NCBI GenBank assembly: GCA_009844425.1 | Contig: VYBN01000011.1 | Coordinates: 124,001 to 188,000 of the forward strand | Direction: 5' to 3' | Length of the DNA: 64,000 nucleotides | DNA from: Gammaproteobacteria bacterium | Lineage (GTDB): Bacteria; Pseudomonadota; Gammaproteobacteria; Steroidobacterales; Foliamicaceae | Shown here: positions 17,225-25,217 of the stretch, piece after piece | How the letters are laid out: every line of letters starts with the position of its first letter | How positions within the stretch are numbered: the stretch's first letter is position 1 | Translations under genes and position numbers: made by a program | Notes under the pieces: generated by a model | Databases searched by the model: none | Seen by the model: only the letters and a program-made list of their open reading frames with translations | What the model was told of the DNA's origin: nothing

Positions 17225-18289
17225 TCAGATGACGTCTGCGACTGCCTCCGAGAACGCGGCGGTCGATGCGCCGCCGCCGAGATCCCTGGTCCTGGTATTC
17301 GGGTCCTCCAGCGCCTTGTCCACGGCGGCGGTCATGATCGATCCCGCTTCAAGATACTTCGGCCGGTCGCGGTGCTCGCCGATCCAGGACAGCAGCATCG
17401 CGATCGAAAGCATCATCGACGCCGGGTTGGCGATGTTCCTGCCCGCGATGTCTGGTGCGGAACCGTGCTGCGCCTGGGCGCAGCACAGCGTGTCGCTGGC
17501 CATGACCGATCCGGCCAGTCCGAGGCTGCCCGAGAGTTCGCTGGTAAGGTCGCTCAGAATGTCGCCGTAGAAATTGGTGGTCACCAGCACATCGAACGCC
17601 TCCGGAGTACGCACCAGGTGAGCCGCCGCCGCATCGACCAGGAGCTCCTCGAGTTCCACTTCCGGGAAATCCCGGCCGACGTCGCGCACCGCCTCCAGAA
17701 AAAGGCCGTCGGTCATGTGAAAGCTGTTGGCCTTGTGGATTGCCGTGACCTTCTTCCTGCGCTTCATCGCCCATGCAAACGCCTGGCGGGCAATGCGCTC
17801 GCTGCAGTGGCGCGTGATCTTCCGCGTCGACAACGCCATGTCCGGAGTCGGCATGACTTCACCCCAGCCCCGCGTCATGTTCCGATCGGGATAAAAGCCC
17901 TCGGTAGCCTCGCGCATGATCACGAGGTCCATCGTCTTGCCCCCGGCGAGATTGGACGGAAGAAACGGCCGCGTGCGCGCAGGCCGGATATTGGCGTAGA
18001 GGTCCAGCCCCACCCTGAATCCGGCGGACACGTTTCGCCCTCCCTTCTCCGGCGGCGGATAGTCGGCATGCGACTGGGTTCCCAGGATGACGCCGTCGCA
18101 ATCCCGCGCTTTTTCAAGCACCTCGTCGCGCAGGGTCGTACCGTGCTTTTCGAGACTCGCAAAGCCGACGTCGTCATACTCGTAGTCCAGGTCCAGCCCG
18201 AGTTTGCCGTCCAGTGCGCGGAGCACCTTCATCGAAACTTCTATGATTTCCGGTCCGATGCCGTCGCAAGGTAATACCAGGAAATTCAT
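17225..18289 (-). CDS. Isocitrate/isopropylmalate dehydrogenase family protein
   Basis: A 354-residue beta-decarboxylating dehydrogenase. The cofactor and metal residues of the family are visible: PCDGIGPEI at the N-terminus, the Arg-rich LYANIRPARTRPF substrate loop, REATEGFY, the catalytic Lys in TAIHKANSFH, and DILSDLTSELSGSLGLAGS. It resembles tartrate dehydrogenase/D-malate dehydrogenase-like members more than LeuB. In the island it could oxidise the incoming hydroxy acid. It is the first gene of the operon, divergent from tctC across a 137-bp regulatory gap. Confidence 0.85.
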   Translation of the reverse strand: MNFLVLPCDGIGPEIIEVSMKVLRALDGKLGLDLDYEYDDVGFASLEKHGTTLRDEVLEKARDCDGVILGTQSHADYPPPEKGGRNVSAGFRVGLDLYANIRPARTRPFLPSNLAGGKTMDLVIMREATEGFYPDRNMTRGWGEVMPTPDMALSTRKITRHCSERIARQAFAWAMKRRKKVTAIHKANSFHMTDGLFLEAVRDVGRDFPEVELEELLVDAAAAHLVRTPEAFDVLVTTNFYGDILSDLTSELSGSLGLAGSVMASDTLCCAQAQHGSAPDIAGRNIANPASMMLSIAMLLSWIGEHRDRPKYLEAGSIMTAAVDKALEDPNTRTRDLGGGASTAAFSEAVADVI

Positions 18290-18324
18290 CGTGTTTCGCG
18301 CCGCTGGCCGTGACGAAGCGTTAC

Positions 18325-18417
18325 ATATTGGCTAAATGTGTGACAAAATGCAATATCGGTGCCAAAAGAACGAATTTCGGGGACGGTTGTGTATTTTGTT
18401 GTGCAAAAACCCATAAT
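18325..18417. promoter_or_regulatory. Divergent control region of the tetronate island
   Basis: The gap between the dehydrogenase (minus) and tctC (plus) starts is AT-richer than its surroundings. It holds two inverted repeats: ATATTG/CAATAT (18325-18330 and 18351-18356) and TTTTG-N5-CAAAA (18394-18408). CATAAT at 18412 is a candidate plus-strand -10, weakly placed behind TTGTGT (18387). Either repeat could be the operator for the GntR/FCD regulator encoded at 21473. This is inferred from layout only. Confidence 0.4.
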
Positions 18418-18426
18418 CGTCTGGAT

Positions 18427-19377
18427 ATGTCCCGCGTCGCATTGATACTTGCCCTGGCTTTCGCGTGGGCCGATGCCGAGGCGGACTCCACGTACCCGGT
18501 CAGGAGTTTGACCTATACCGTTGCATTCGGTCCCGGCGGCGGCAACGATCTGATGTCGCGCACGGTCGTTGACATTATCAGGCAATACGGGCTGTACGGC
18601 GACCAGCACGTTCGGATCGAGAATCGCCCCGGCGGCAGCGGCGCGATCGGATATGGCCGCGTGGCGCGGCAGGCCGGGAACGCCTATGTCATTACATCGA
18701 CCAGCGGGAGCTTCCTGACCACGCCCATCGTGTCGGAAACAAGCTGGACCTGGCGCGATTTCACGCCGATCGCATTGCTTGCCCTCGACGCGATGTTCCT
18801 GGTCGTGCGCACCGATTCCCCGTTTGTCTCGATTGACGGGTTCGTCACCCGCGCCAGGCAATCCGATATGAAGATCGGCGGAAACGGGGCGACCGGACCG
18901 GACCGGGTCGTTGCGGGCCTGTTGGCCGAATCGGCCGGAATCGAATTCACCTACGTTCCATTTCAGAACGGATCGGGCCTGCTGACCGGCCTGACGTCCA
19001 GCAGTCTCCACGCCCTCGTCTCGAATCCGTCGGAGGTCATGGGCCAGGTCGCGGCCGGCAACTTCCGGGTGCTTGCGTACTCGGCGGATTCCAGGAGCAC
19101 GGTCTATCCGGAGGTTCCGACCTTCGTCGAGCAGGGTTACGAGGTCGAATTCGCGGTGCCGCGCGGTATCGTCATGCCCGCCGACATTCCGGCCGATGTT
19201 CGCGACTGGTGGATTGACGTGCTCAAGAAGGTGGTCGCCACCCCGGAATGGAAGAACTACCTGGAATCCAGGGGCCTGTCGGCCGCCGTGCTCTGGGGGG
19301 ATGACTTCGGGGACTATCTCGGCAGGACGGACTCGGAATATCGCCGTATCCTGAATTCGTTCGGTTCAATCCACTGA
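18427..19377 (+). CDS. tctC: Tripartite tricarboxylate transporter substrate-binding protein (TctC family)
   Basis: A 316-residue periplasmic solute-binding protein (Bug/TctC family). I start it at the ATG at 18427, which gives a normal signal peptide (SRVALILALAFAWADAEA); the longer in-frame extension runs through the regulatory gap. Family features include the opening YPVRSLTYTVAFGPGGGNDL, the ENRPGGSGAIGYGRVA block, and FRVLAYS. These proteins bind carboxylates such as citrate, tricarballylate or tetronates. With tctB and tctA downstream it forms a complete TTT uptake system. Confidence 0.9.
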   Translation: MSRVALILALAFAWADAEADSTYPVRSLTYTVAFGPGGGNDLMSRTVVDIIRQYGLYGDQHVRIENRPGGSGAIGYGRVARQAGNAYVITSTSGSFLTTPIVSETSWTWRDFTPIALLALDAMFLVVRTDSPFVSIDGFVTRARQSDMKIGGNGATGPDRVVAGLLAESAGIEFTYVPFQNGSGLLTGLTSSSLHALVSNPSEVMGQVAAGNFRVLAYSADSRSTVYPEVPTFVEQGYEVEFAVPRGIVMPADIPADVRDWWIDVLKKVVATPEWKNYLESRGLSAAVLWGDDFGDYLGRTDSEYRRILNSFGSIH

Positions 19378-19396
19378 CCGGACGCCAGGGCCCGCG

Positions 19397-19846
19397 ATGC
19401 GTTTCCTCTTTTCGATGGCCTTGCTTGCGTTTTCCCTGTCGTATACGGGATACGCACTGTATTCCCTTGACCTGCTTGACAGGGCGGATCGCCTCGGCCC
19501 GGGTTTCTTCCCCGCAATCGTCGGCGTCCTGCTGATCGCCACGACCGCCGCCAACGGCATCCGCGAGTATCGCAGGCAACGGGAGGCGGGGACGGCGCTT
19601 GACGCGCTCTGGCGCGACGTGGCCGAAATGACGGGCCTGATCGCCCTTTTCCTGGTATTGCTGCCGTATGCCGGCAGCCTGTTGACGATATTCGCGTTTA
19701 CCGGCCTGTATCTCTACCGGTTCAATCGCGGCCGGGGATGGTTCAACGCCGTATACGCCGTGGCCTTCTCGGCCGCGGTCTACCTGTTGTTCGAAGTCGT
19801 GTTGCAGGCGGGACTTCCGCAGGGCGTGCTGGCGCCGTTGTACTAA
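19397..19846 (+). CDS. tctB: Tripartite tricarboxylate transporter small subunit (TctB family)
   Basis: A 149-residue membrane protein with four predicted membrane segments, the TctB/DUF1468 small subunit. The LGPGFFPAIVGVLLI motif early in the protein is characteristic of the family. It starts 19 bp after tctC, and its TAA shares one base with the tctA start (TAATG), so the two membrane subunits are translationally coupled. Confidence 0.85.
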   Translation: MRFLFSMALLAFSLSYTGYALYSLDLLDRADRLGPGFFPAIVGVLLIATTAANGIREYRRQREAGTALDALWRDVAEMTGLIALFLVLLPYAGSLLTIFAFTGLYLYRFNRGRGWFNAVYAVAFSAAVYLLFEVVLQAGLPQGVLAPLY

Positions 19847-21348
19847 TGGAAGACCTCTTTGCCAATCTTGCGTCGGGTCTCGCTCTGGCCTTGTCGCTCG
19901 AGAACCTGGTCTTCCTCGTTGTGGGCGTGTCCGTGGGAATGCTGGTCGGCCTGTTTCCCGGATTCGGGCCGGCCGCGGGAATCGCGATCCTGATTCCGAT
20001 GACGTTGGGGCTGGAACCCACGACGGGGATCATCCTGCTGGCCGGCATCTACTACGGGGCCATGTACGGCGGAACCATCACTTCGATTCTGATCAACACC
20101 CCGGGCGAGTCCGCCACCGTGGCGTCGACGCTCGACGGCTACCCGCTGGCGCAGGCCGGGCGGGCCGGGCCGGCGCTCGTGATGCAGGCGGTCGCCTCTT
20201 TCGTCGGGGGCGCGGTCGGCGTCGTCCTGATATGCGCATTCGCTCCCGCGCTTTCGAGTTTCGCCGCGTCATTCGGCCCGTCGGAATACTTCCTCATTGT
20301 TTTCCTGGGGCTGCTGCTGCTGGCTACGCTGATGGGCGACAGCCTGCTCAAGGGCATCATCTCCGCGCTTTTGGGGTTCGCCATATCAACCGTCGGCGTG
20401 GATGTCATCAGCGGCGCGCAGCGGTTCACGTTCGGTTCGCCGGAACTGATAGACGGCATCTACTTCGTTCCGGTGGCGATCGGGCTGTTCGGAATCGGCG
20501 AACTCCTGAACTGCATCTACACCGGCGAACACAAGAAGCCCGCGAAGCGCATCAGCGTGACGATTTTTTCCAGGGCGTTCTGGCCGCGGGCCGGAGACTT
20601 CCGGATTTCCCGCTTCACGTTCGCGCGCGGATCGCTGATCGGTTTCATCGCAGGCGTGCTGCCGGGCTCCGGGGCAACGATTGGTTCGATTCTTGCCTAT
20701 TCGGTCGAGAAGAGGGTGGCCAGGGACCCCGGGGAATTCGGCAAGGGCGACATCCGCGGCCTGGTGGCGCCCGAGGCGGCCAACAATGCGGCGTCCGCGG
20801 GGGCGATGGTGCCGCTGATCTCTCTCGGAATCCCGGGATCGGGGGCCACGGCGGTACTGCTCGGCGCCCTGCTGATGTGGGGCCTGCAGCCGGGACCGAT
20901 GCTCATCGTCGATAATCCGGACTTCGTCTGGGCCCTGATCGGCAGCATGTACCTGGGCAACCTGATGCTGGTGCTGATGAGCGTGGTGGCCATTCCCCTG
21001 TTCATCAAGTTTCTGGACGTTCCCTACCGCCTGGTCGTGCCCGTGATCGTGACGCTTTGTATTGTGGGCACGTTCGCGCTGCATTCGAGCATGATCGAAA
21101 CGTGGATCCTGCTCGCGACGGGCCTGCTGGGCTTCGGCATGAAGCGCTTCGGTTATTCGCCGGCGGCCACGGTTCTCGCCGTCGTGCTCGGCGGCATGGC
21201 GGAGAACGCTTTCCTCCAGTCTCTGCTGATCGGTGACGGGAGCCTGCGGATCTTCATCACCCGGCCGATCTCGCTGGCGTTGACCGCCGTTGCGGCAGCG
21301 ATCTTTGTGGCGGCCGCCGTAGTCCGGCTGCGCGCACTTCGCCGCTAA
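19846..21348 (+). CDS. tctA: Tripartite tricarboxylate transporter large permease (TctA family)
   Basis: A 500-residue integral membrane protein with about a dozen hydrophobic segments. The TctA signatures are present: GLFPGFGPAAGIAILIPMT near residue 35, YYGAMYGGTITSILINTPGE near 70, and a second internal-repeat motif GFIAGVLPGSGATIGSILAY near 270. ATG at 19846 overlaps the tctB stop. TctA forms the ion-coupled channel for carboxylate uptake. The transcript probably ends in or near palindromic element E1, which starts 8 bp after the stop. Confidence 0.95.
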   Translation: MEDLFANLASGLALALSLENLVFLVVGVSVGMLVGLFPGFGPAAGIAILIPMTLGLEPTTGIILLAGIYYGAMYGGTITSILINTPGESATVASTLDGYPLAQAGRAGPALVMQAVASFVGGAVGVVLICAFAPALSSFAASFGPSEYFLIVFLGLLLLATLMGDSLLKGIISALLGFAISTVGVDVISGAQRFTFGSPELIDGIYFVPVAIGLFGIGELLNCIYTGEHKKPAKRISVTIFSRAFWPRAGDFRISRFTFARGSLIGFIAGVLPGSGATIGSILAYSVEKRVARDPGEFGKGDIRGLVAPEAANNAASAGAMVPLISLGIPGSGATAVLLGALLMWGLQPGPMLIVDNPDFVWALIGSMYLGNLMLVLMSVVAIPLFIKFLDVPYRLVVPVIVTLCIVGTFALHSSMIETWILLATGLLGFGMKRFGYSPAATVLAVVLGGMAENAFLQSLLIGDGSLRIFITRPISLALTAVAAAIFVAAAVVRLRALRR

Positions 21349-21355
21349 CCCTTCC

Positions 21356-21454
21356 GCCCTTCGTTCGTCCCCCTCCTCGTTGGAAGCGCCATCCTGGCTC
21401 GATTCTCGCTGTCCTGCTTCAACGTTCCCACGAGGAGGGGGACGAACGAAGGGC
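21356..21454. repeat. Palindromic element E1 (type A core)
   Basis: Perfect 25-bp inverted arms (21356-21380 and 21430-21454) flank a conserved 47-bp core (21382-21428) that begins GGAAGCGCCATCCTGGCTCG and ends AACGTTCC. The core differs from that of E6 at three positions, and two of them form the covarying end pair (GGAA/TTCC here, GGAG/CTCC there). An inner hairpin GCCA-TCC-TGGC is present. It lies between convergent tctA and gntR and could terminate both, although no T-run follows. Confidence 0.9.
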
Positions 21455-21472
21455 TTAAGCTGGCGCCGCGCG

Positions 21473-22387
21473 CTAGAAGTCGACGAGATCGGGGCGGCGC
21501 GAAGCGGTCTTCTTCGCGAGCGCTCCCTGCAGGTGCTTCTTCAGCGCATAGGATGCTTCGATGAGTTCGCCCGCGGCCAGAAGGTCGATGATCTCGATGT
21601 GCTGCCTGCACTGCGAATAAAGCCTGTCCGCGTCGAGTTTCGCCCGGTACTCGAGAAGCCGGCGCATGCGGTTGGCCCGCACCAGCGACATATGGAAGAA
21701 GGGGTTGCCGGAAAGCTGAATGAGACTCTCGTGAAAGTCGGAACCGGTGTTCAGAAGACGTTCGAGACGCAGCTTCTCGACGTCGGTTTCGAGCAGTCGT
21801 TCCTGGTCGTCGCGCAGTTCCGTCAATCGCTTCCTGTCGGGGGTAAACGTGGGCTCGAGTATCGCGGCGGGTTCGATCGTCATGCGCAGGCGGTAGATCT
21901 GCTCGAAGGCCTGCGGCGTCTTCGCCACCGGAAGGAAGCGCCAGCCGTATCCTTTCTTGCGCTCCGCCCAGCCTTCCCGCGTGGCGCGAAGCAGGATGTC
22001 CTTCAGCTCGGCCTTGGTCAGGTCGTAGCGCGTCTGCAGGAAAAGCTCCGTGACCTCTTCGTCGATCGCGTCGGTCAGCCAGTCCTCGGCGAGCCGCCGA
22101 TAGACGTCCTGGTCTTCCAGGTTTTGCGACGAAGCCTGCACCAGCTGCTCGATCCGGCCGGGCCGCTTGTCGGTCGCGAAAAAGCCGCGGTTCCTGCGCT
22201 GCTCGAGAACACCCTTGTCGGACAGCAGGTGCATTGCGTCGCGCACCGGTGAGCGGGAAACGCCGAACTTGTCGGCCAGCGACTGCGACCGGAGATGGTC
22301 GCCCGGCTTGATGTCGCCGGACTGGATCATGACCAGGATCTCGTGCGCCGTCCTGCGCGCTAGGTCGCCGTTTCTCAGTTCGGCCAT
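21473..22387 (-). CDS. GntR-family transcriptional regulator with FCD ligand domain
   Basis: A 304-residue FadR-type regulator. The N-terminal winged helix-turn-helix has the GntR pattern (ILVMIQSGDIKPGDHLRSQS followed by LADKFGVSRSPVRDAMHLL), then an FCD-type helical effector domain follows. It has an unusually long linker (about residues 80-150). It sits beside tctCBA and, with the divergent tetronate operon, is the likely local regulator, responding to the imported acid or an intermediate. Its ATG (22387) is only 10 bp from the left arm of element C1, so C1 occupies its 5' leader. Confidence 0.9.
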   Translation of the reverse strand: MAELRNGDLARRTAHEILVMIQSGDIKPGDHLRSQSLADKFGVSRSPVRDAMHLLSDKGVLEQRRNRGFFATDKRPGRIEQLVQASSQNLEDQDVYRRLAEDWLTDAIDEEVTELFLQTRYDLTKAELKDILLRATREGWAERKKGYGWRFLPVAKTPQAFEQIYRLRMTIEPAAILEPTFTPDRKRLTELRDDQERLLETDVEKLRLERLLNTGSDFHESLIQLSGNPFFHMSLVRANRMRRLLEYRAKLDADRLYSQCRQHIEIIDLLAAGELIEASYALKKHLQGALAKKTASRRPDLVDF

Positions 22388-22396
22388 GCCGGCATT

Positions 22397-22664
22397 CTAG
22401 CGTCGTGACACGCTCATATTGCCGCATCAGAGCTTGCGTAGCGTGTCCCTGCAAGGCGCAGCCGGCACGGAATACTCGCCGTATTGCGAACGGCTGCAAC
22501 GCCGCAGGGGCGCGCTACGCCCGCTCCCGAAGGGCGCGTCTCCCCTGGCCCGTGGCGGCGTTGCGCCCCTTGGCAATGGGACGCGCCATTCCCGGCGGGA
22601 CGCGCCTTGCCACGAACCAGGGGAGACGCGCTGATGCGGCAATATGAGCGTGTCACGACGCTAG
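22397..22664. repeat. Palindromic element C1 (about 265 bp, multi-branched)
   Basis: Perfect 34-bp inverted arms (22397-22430 and 22631-22664) enclose a 200-bp core with several nested stems: GCGTAGCG/CGCTACGC (22436, 22513), GCAGCCG/CGGCTGC (22458, 22491), AATAC/GTATT (22471, 22481), and a 14-bp stem 22535-22548 with 22617-22630. The core is clearly homologous, in opposite orientation, to C2 at 37064, but the outer arms and several stem sequences are different. It fills most of the 399-bp gap between the GntR gene and the TonB receptor gene; the rest is the receptor promoter region. Confidence 0.9.
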
Positions 22665-22728
22665 TATGGGTCATGAATTGCGCCGATCGGCAAAGTAATA
22701 CAAAGTTCAGTTTACCAATTCCTCCACG

Positions 22729-22758
22729 TTGTGACAGGATTGGATTTTGAATTAGAAT
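22729..22758 (+). promoter_or_regulatory. Promoter of the TonB-dependent receptor gene
   Basis: TTGTGA (22729-22734) and TAGAAT (22753-22758) are spaced by 18 bp in an AT-rich stretch 28 bp upstream of the receptor ATG. This is the best sigma70-like match in the gap. No Fur box is recognisable by eye. Confidence 0.6.
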
Positions 22759-22786
22759 AAACCAATACTCTTTTGGGGACGAAATC

Positions 22787-25048
22787 ATGCGTCATTCGAG
22801 AATTTCAAGGCTGTTCGGCGCCGCCGGCGCCCTGCTCCTGGGATTGTCCGTGGTCCAGACCGCGTCGGCCCAGGCGGAACTGGAGGAAATCATCGTCACG
22901 GCCCAGAAACGCGAACAAAGCCTTCAGGATGTTCCCGTGGCCGTTACGGCGTTCACAAGCGAGGAACTCGCGGATCGTACGATCAGCAACCTGTTCAGCA
23001 TTGCGGATTCCACGCCCAACCTGCAGATCGGAACATCGGGCACCGGTTCGCAGAACGCCATCGTTTTCATTCGGGGGATCGGGCAGACCTCCAACCGCGT
23101 CAATCTCGACCAGGGCGTTGGCACCTACGTGGACGGAATCTACCGGACCAACGTCTGGGGCGGCCTTTTCGACCTGCTCGATGTGGAGCGCATCGAAGTG
23201 CTGCGCGGACCGCAGGGGACCCTGTACGGCAAGAATGCGCTGGGCGGTGCGATCAACGTGATATCGAGGCGTCCGAACACGGCCGAAACGGGCGGTGAAG
23301 TGTCGGCCGCCCTCGGCAGTTACAGCCGGGTCGATGCCAGGGCCTCGGTGAATATTCCCCTGATCCAGGATCAGCTTGCCCTCCAGTTGTCGGCCATTTC
23401 CCGAAATGCCGACGGCTACATAGAAACACCGAACGACCTGGACTTCGGAAGTCAGGACAATACGGGCTTTCGCATTGCCGCACTCTGGAACCTGTCGGAT
23501 ACGGCGACCTGGTTGCTGAGCGCCGACCAGATGCGCACGGATTCCAACGGATCGCCGATCTACCACGCCTGGGTCAACCCGAACGCGCGGTTGCCCGCGC
23601 AATACAACGCGCTGGTGGACGGGGGCCATATTCCGGGTCCGCGCTACGCAGAATCGTCCATTGCCACCGATCCATTGAGTTCGAACGCCACCGACCCGCT
23701 GGCGCGAAACAAGACCGACCAGGAATCCGTCACCAGCCGGCTGGAATTCGAATTCGGCGCCGCAACCATTGTTTCGCTTACCTCGTTCAAGACCTACGAA
23801 ACGTCGGATGGCTTCGACGCCGACGGTTCGGTCCTGGAGGTGTCGAACAACCGGCGTTGGCTGGACGGCGAAACGTTCAGCCAGGAGTTTCAGCTGAATG
23901 GCGTTTACCTGCAGGACCGGCTGAACCTGACGACCGGCGTCTACTACCTCCGCGACGAGTTGGATTTCGGTGCGGCGGCCGGCAACTCCAATTCGGCCAT
24001 TCCGTTTGTCGGGATCGTGCCCCGCATTCGCGATTACAACACGGGCAATTCGATTCAGCAGGATCTCGACAGCTACGCGTTCTACGCCAGCGGCACTTAT
24101 TCCCTGACCGAACGCGCGCGGGTGACGCTCGGCCTTCGTTACATGAACGAGGAGAAGTCGCAAGCCAGTTCGTCGACCCGCGGGCGCAGCACCCGGCCGG
24201 CGACCATCAGCGCATCGGCCAAGGGCGACTGGTCCAATACGTCCCCCCGGGTTTCTCTTGAGTACGACCTCAACGACGCGACCATGCTGTACGTCACCGC
24301 AGCCCAGGCGTTCAAGTCGGGAGGGATCGGCGACACCGTTCTCGTAGACAGCCAGGGCAACAACTTCCTGCTCCCGTTCAACGAAGAGACGCTCTGGTCG
24401 TACGAAGTGGGTATGAAGGCGGACTGGGCGGACGGCCGGGTTCGGGCCAATCTGGCGGCCTTCTTCATGGATTACGAGGACCTCCATGTGCGCACCACGC
24501 TGTTCGATCCGAACAGCGGATCCCAGGTCCGCACATTCTTCAATGCCGGCAGCGCCGAGGCCAGCGGACTCGAGGCCGAGATCTCGGCGCTGGCGAGCGA
24601 CCGGTTCGTCATTCAGGCCAGCGTCGGGTTCCTCGATACGCAGTACAACGAGGACGTGATCGACGAATTCCGTGGCGACGTGCTGCTGGTGGTCGGCGAG
24701 GCGCTCCCGTTCGCGCCGGAACTCTCGTATTCGCTGTCGGCGATTTATTCCGCTCCTCTGGCGAACGGCCGCGAATTGCGTCTGCGGGCGGACTACTCTT
24801 GGCGTGACGAATTGCTGTGGGACGCAACCGGCGCGGTCGATGAGCGCGACGGCGAGGATTCGTACGGTCTCCTGAACGTGAGCGCCACCTACGAATTCGA
24901 GCGTTGGTCGCTCACGGCCTTCGGCCGCAACGTGACCGACGAGATCTACGACATGAACGGCTTCGTGAACAGCCGGGTCGTGGGCGCGAACTGGCGGCAA
25001 CGCGGCAGGCCGGCGGAGTGGGGACTGCGGGCCACCGCCCAGTTCTGA
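22787..25048 (+). CDS. TonB-dependent outer-membrane receptor
   Basis: A 753-residue receptor with a signal peptide (cut near TASAQA, residue 29) and a TonB-box-like segment EEIIVTAQKREQSLQDVPV. A plug domain (about 45-160, including IFIRGIGQT-like and VERIEVLRGPQGTLYGKNAL motifs) is followed by a 22-strand barrel ending in aromatic Phe (RATAQF). Receptors with the EIIVTAQKREQS opening are abundant in marine and sphingomonad-like gammaproteobacteria and take up diverse ligands, not only siderophores. The substrate is unknown; proximity to a sugar-acid island and secreted hydrolases suggests an organic nutrient. Confidence 0.95.
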   Translation: MRHSRISRLFGAAGALLLGLSVVQTASAQAELEEIIVTAQKREQSLQDVPVAVTAFTSEELADRTISNLFSIADSTPNLQIGTSGTGSQNAIVFIRGIGQTSNRVNLDQGVGTYVDGIYRTNVWGGLFDLLDVERIEVLRGPQGTLYGKNALGGAINVISRRPNTAETGGEVSAALGSYSRVDARASVNIPLIQDQLALQLSAISRNADGYIETPNDLDFGSQDNTGFRIAALWNLSDTATWLLSADQMRTDSNGSPIYHAWVNPNARLPAQYNALVDGGHIPGPRYAESSIATDPLSSNATDPLARNKTDQESVTSRLEFEFGAATIVSLTSFKTYETSDGFDADGSVLEVSNNRRWLDGETFSQEFQLNGVYLQDRLNLTTGVYYLRDELDFGAAAGNSNSAIPFVGIVPRIRDYNTGNSIQQDLDSYAFYASGTYSLTERARVTLGLRYMNEEKSQASSSTRGRSTRPATISASAKGDWSNTSPRVSLEYDLNDATMLYVTAAQAFKSGGIGDTVLVDSQGNNFLLPFNEETLWSYEVGMKADWADGRVRANLAAFFMDYEDLHVRTTLFDPNSGSQVRTFFNAGSAEASGLEAEISALASDRFVIQASVGFLDTQYNEDVIDEFRGDVLLVVGEALPFAPELSYSLSAIYSAPLANGRELRLRADYSWRDELLWDATGAVDERDGEDSYGLLNVSATYEFERWSLTAFGRNVTDEIYDMNGFVNSRVVGANWRQRGRPAEWGLRATAQF

Positions 25049-25055
25049 GGCTACA

Positions 25056-25211
25056 TTGCGGCCTACCACCGACCTGTCCGACGACCACGAGGACAGCAGC
25101 TCGACCTGCGCGACCCAGTTTCGCGACTTCGGCGGCGTTCGATTCCGGCCGGGCCACTGGGTCTATTGCGACGAAGACGGCGTTCTCGTCTCCGCGACGC
25201 AACTGAAATAG
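25056..25211 (+). pseudogene. RraA-family relic with the central part deleted
   Basis: A 51-codon frame starting at TTG (25056). Its first half (TTDLSDDHEDSSS up to FRDFGG) resembles the N-terminus of RraA-family proteins. Its second half (GVRFRPGHWVYCDEDGVLVS) resembles the RraA C-terminus. A full RraA is about 160 residues, so some 100 central residues are missing. The junction falls at the FGG motif that occurs in both halves of the family, consistent with deletion between short direct repeats. It lies 7 bp after the receptor gene and 6 bp before the hydrolase gene. Confidence 0.6.
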
Positions 25212-25217
25212 GGCCTG

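Noticed and set aside
22403-22788. Several small open frames on both strands across element C1.
   Set aside because: They result from the GC-rich palindromic core; no homology to known proteins and no ribosome sites.
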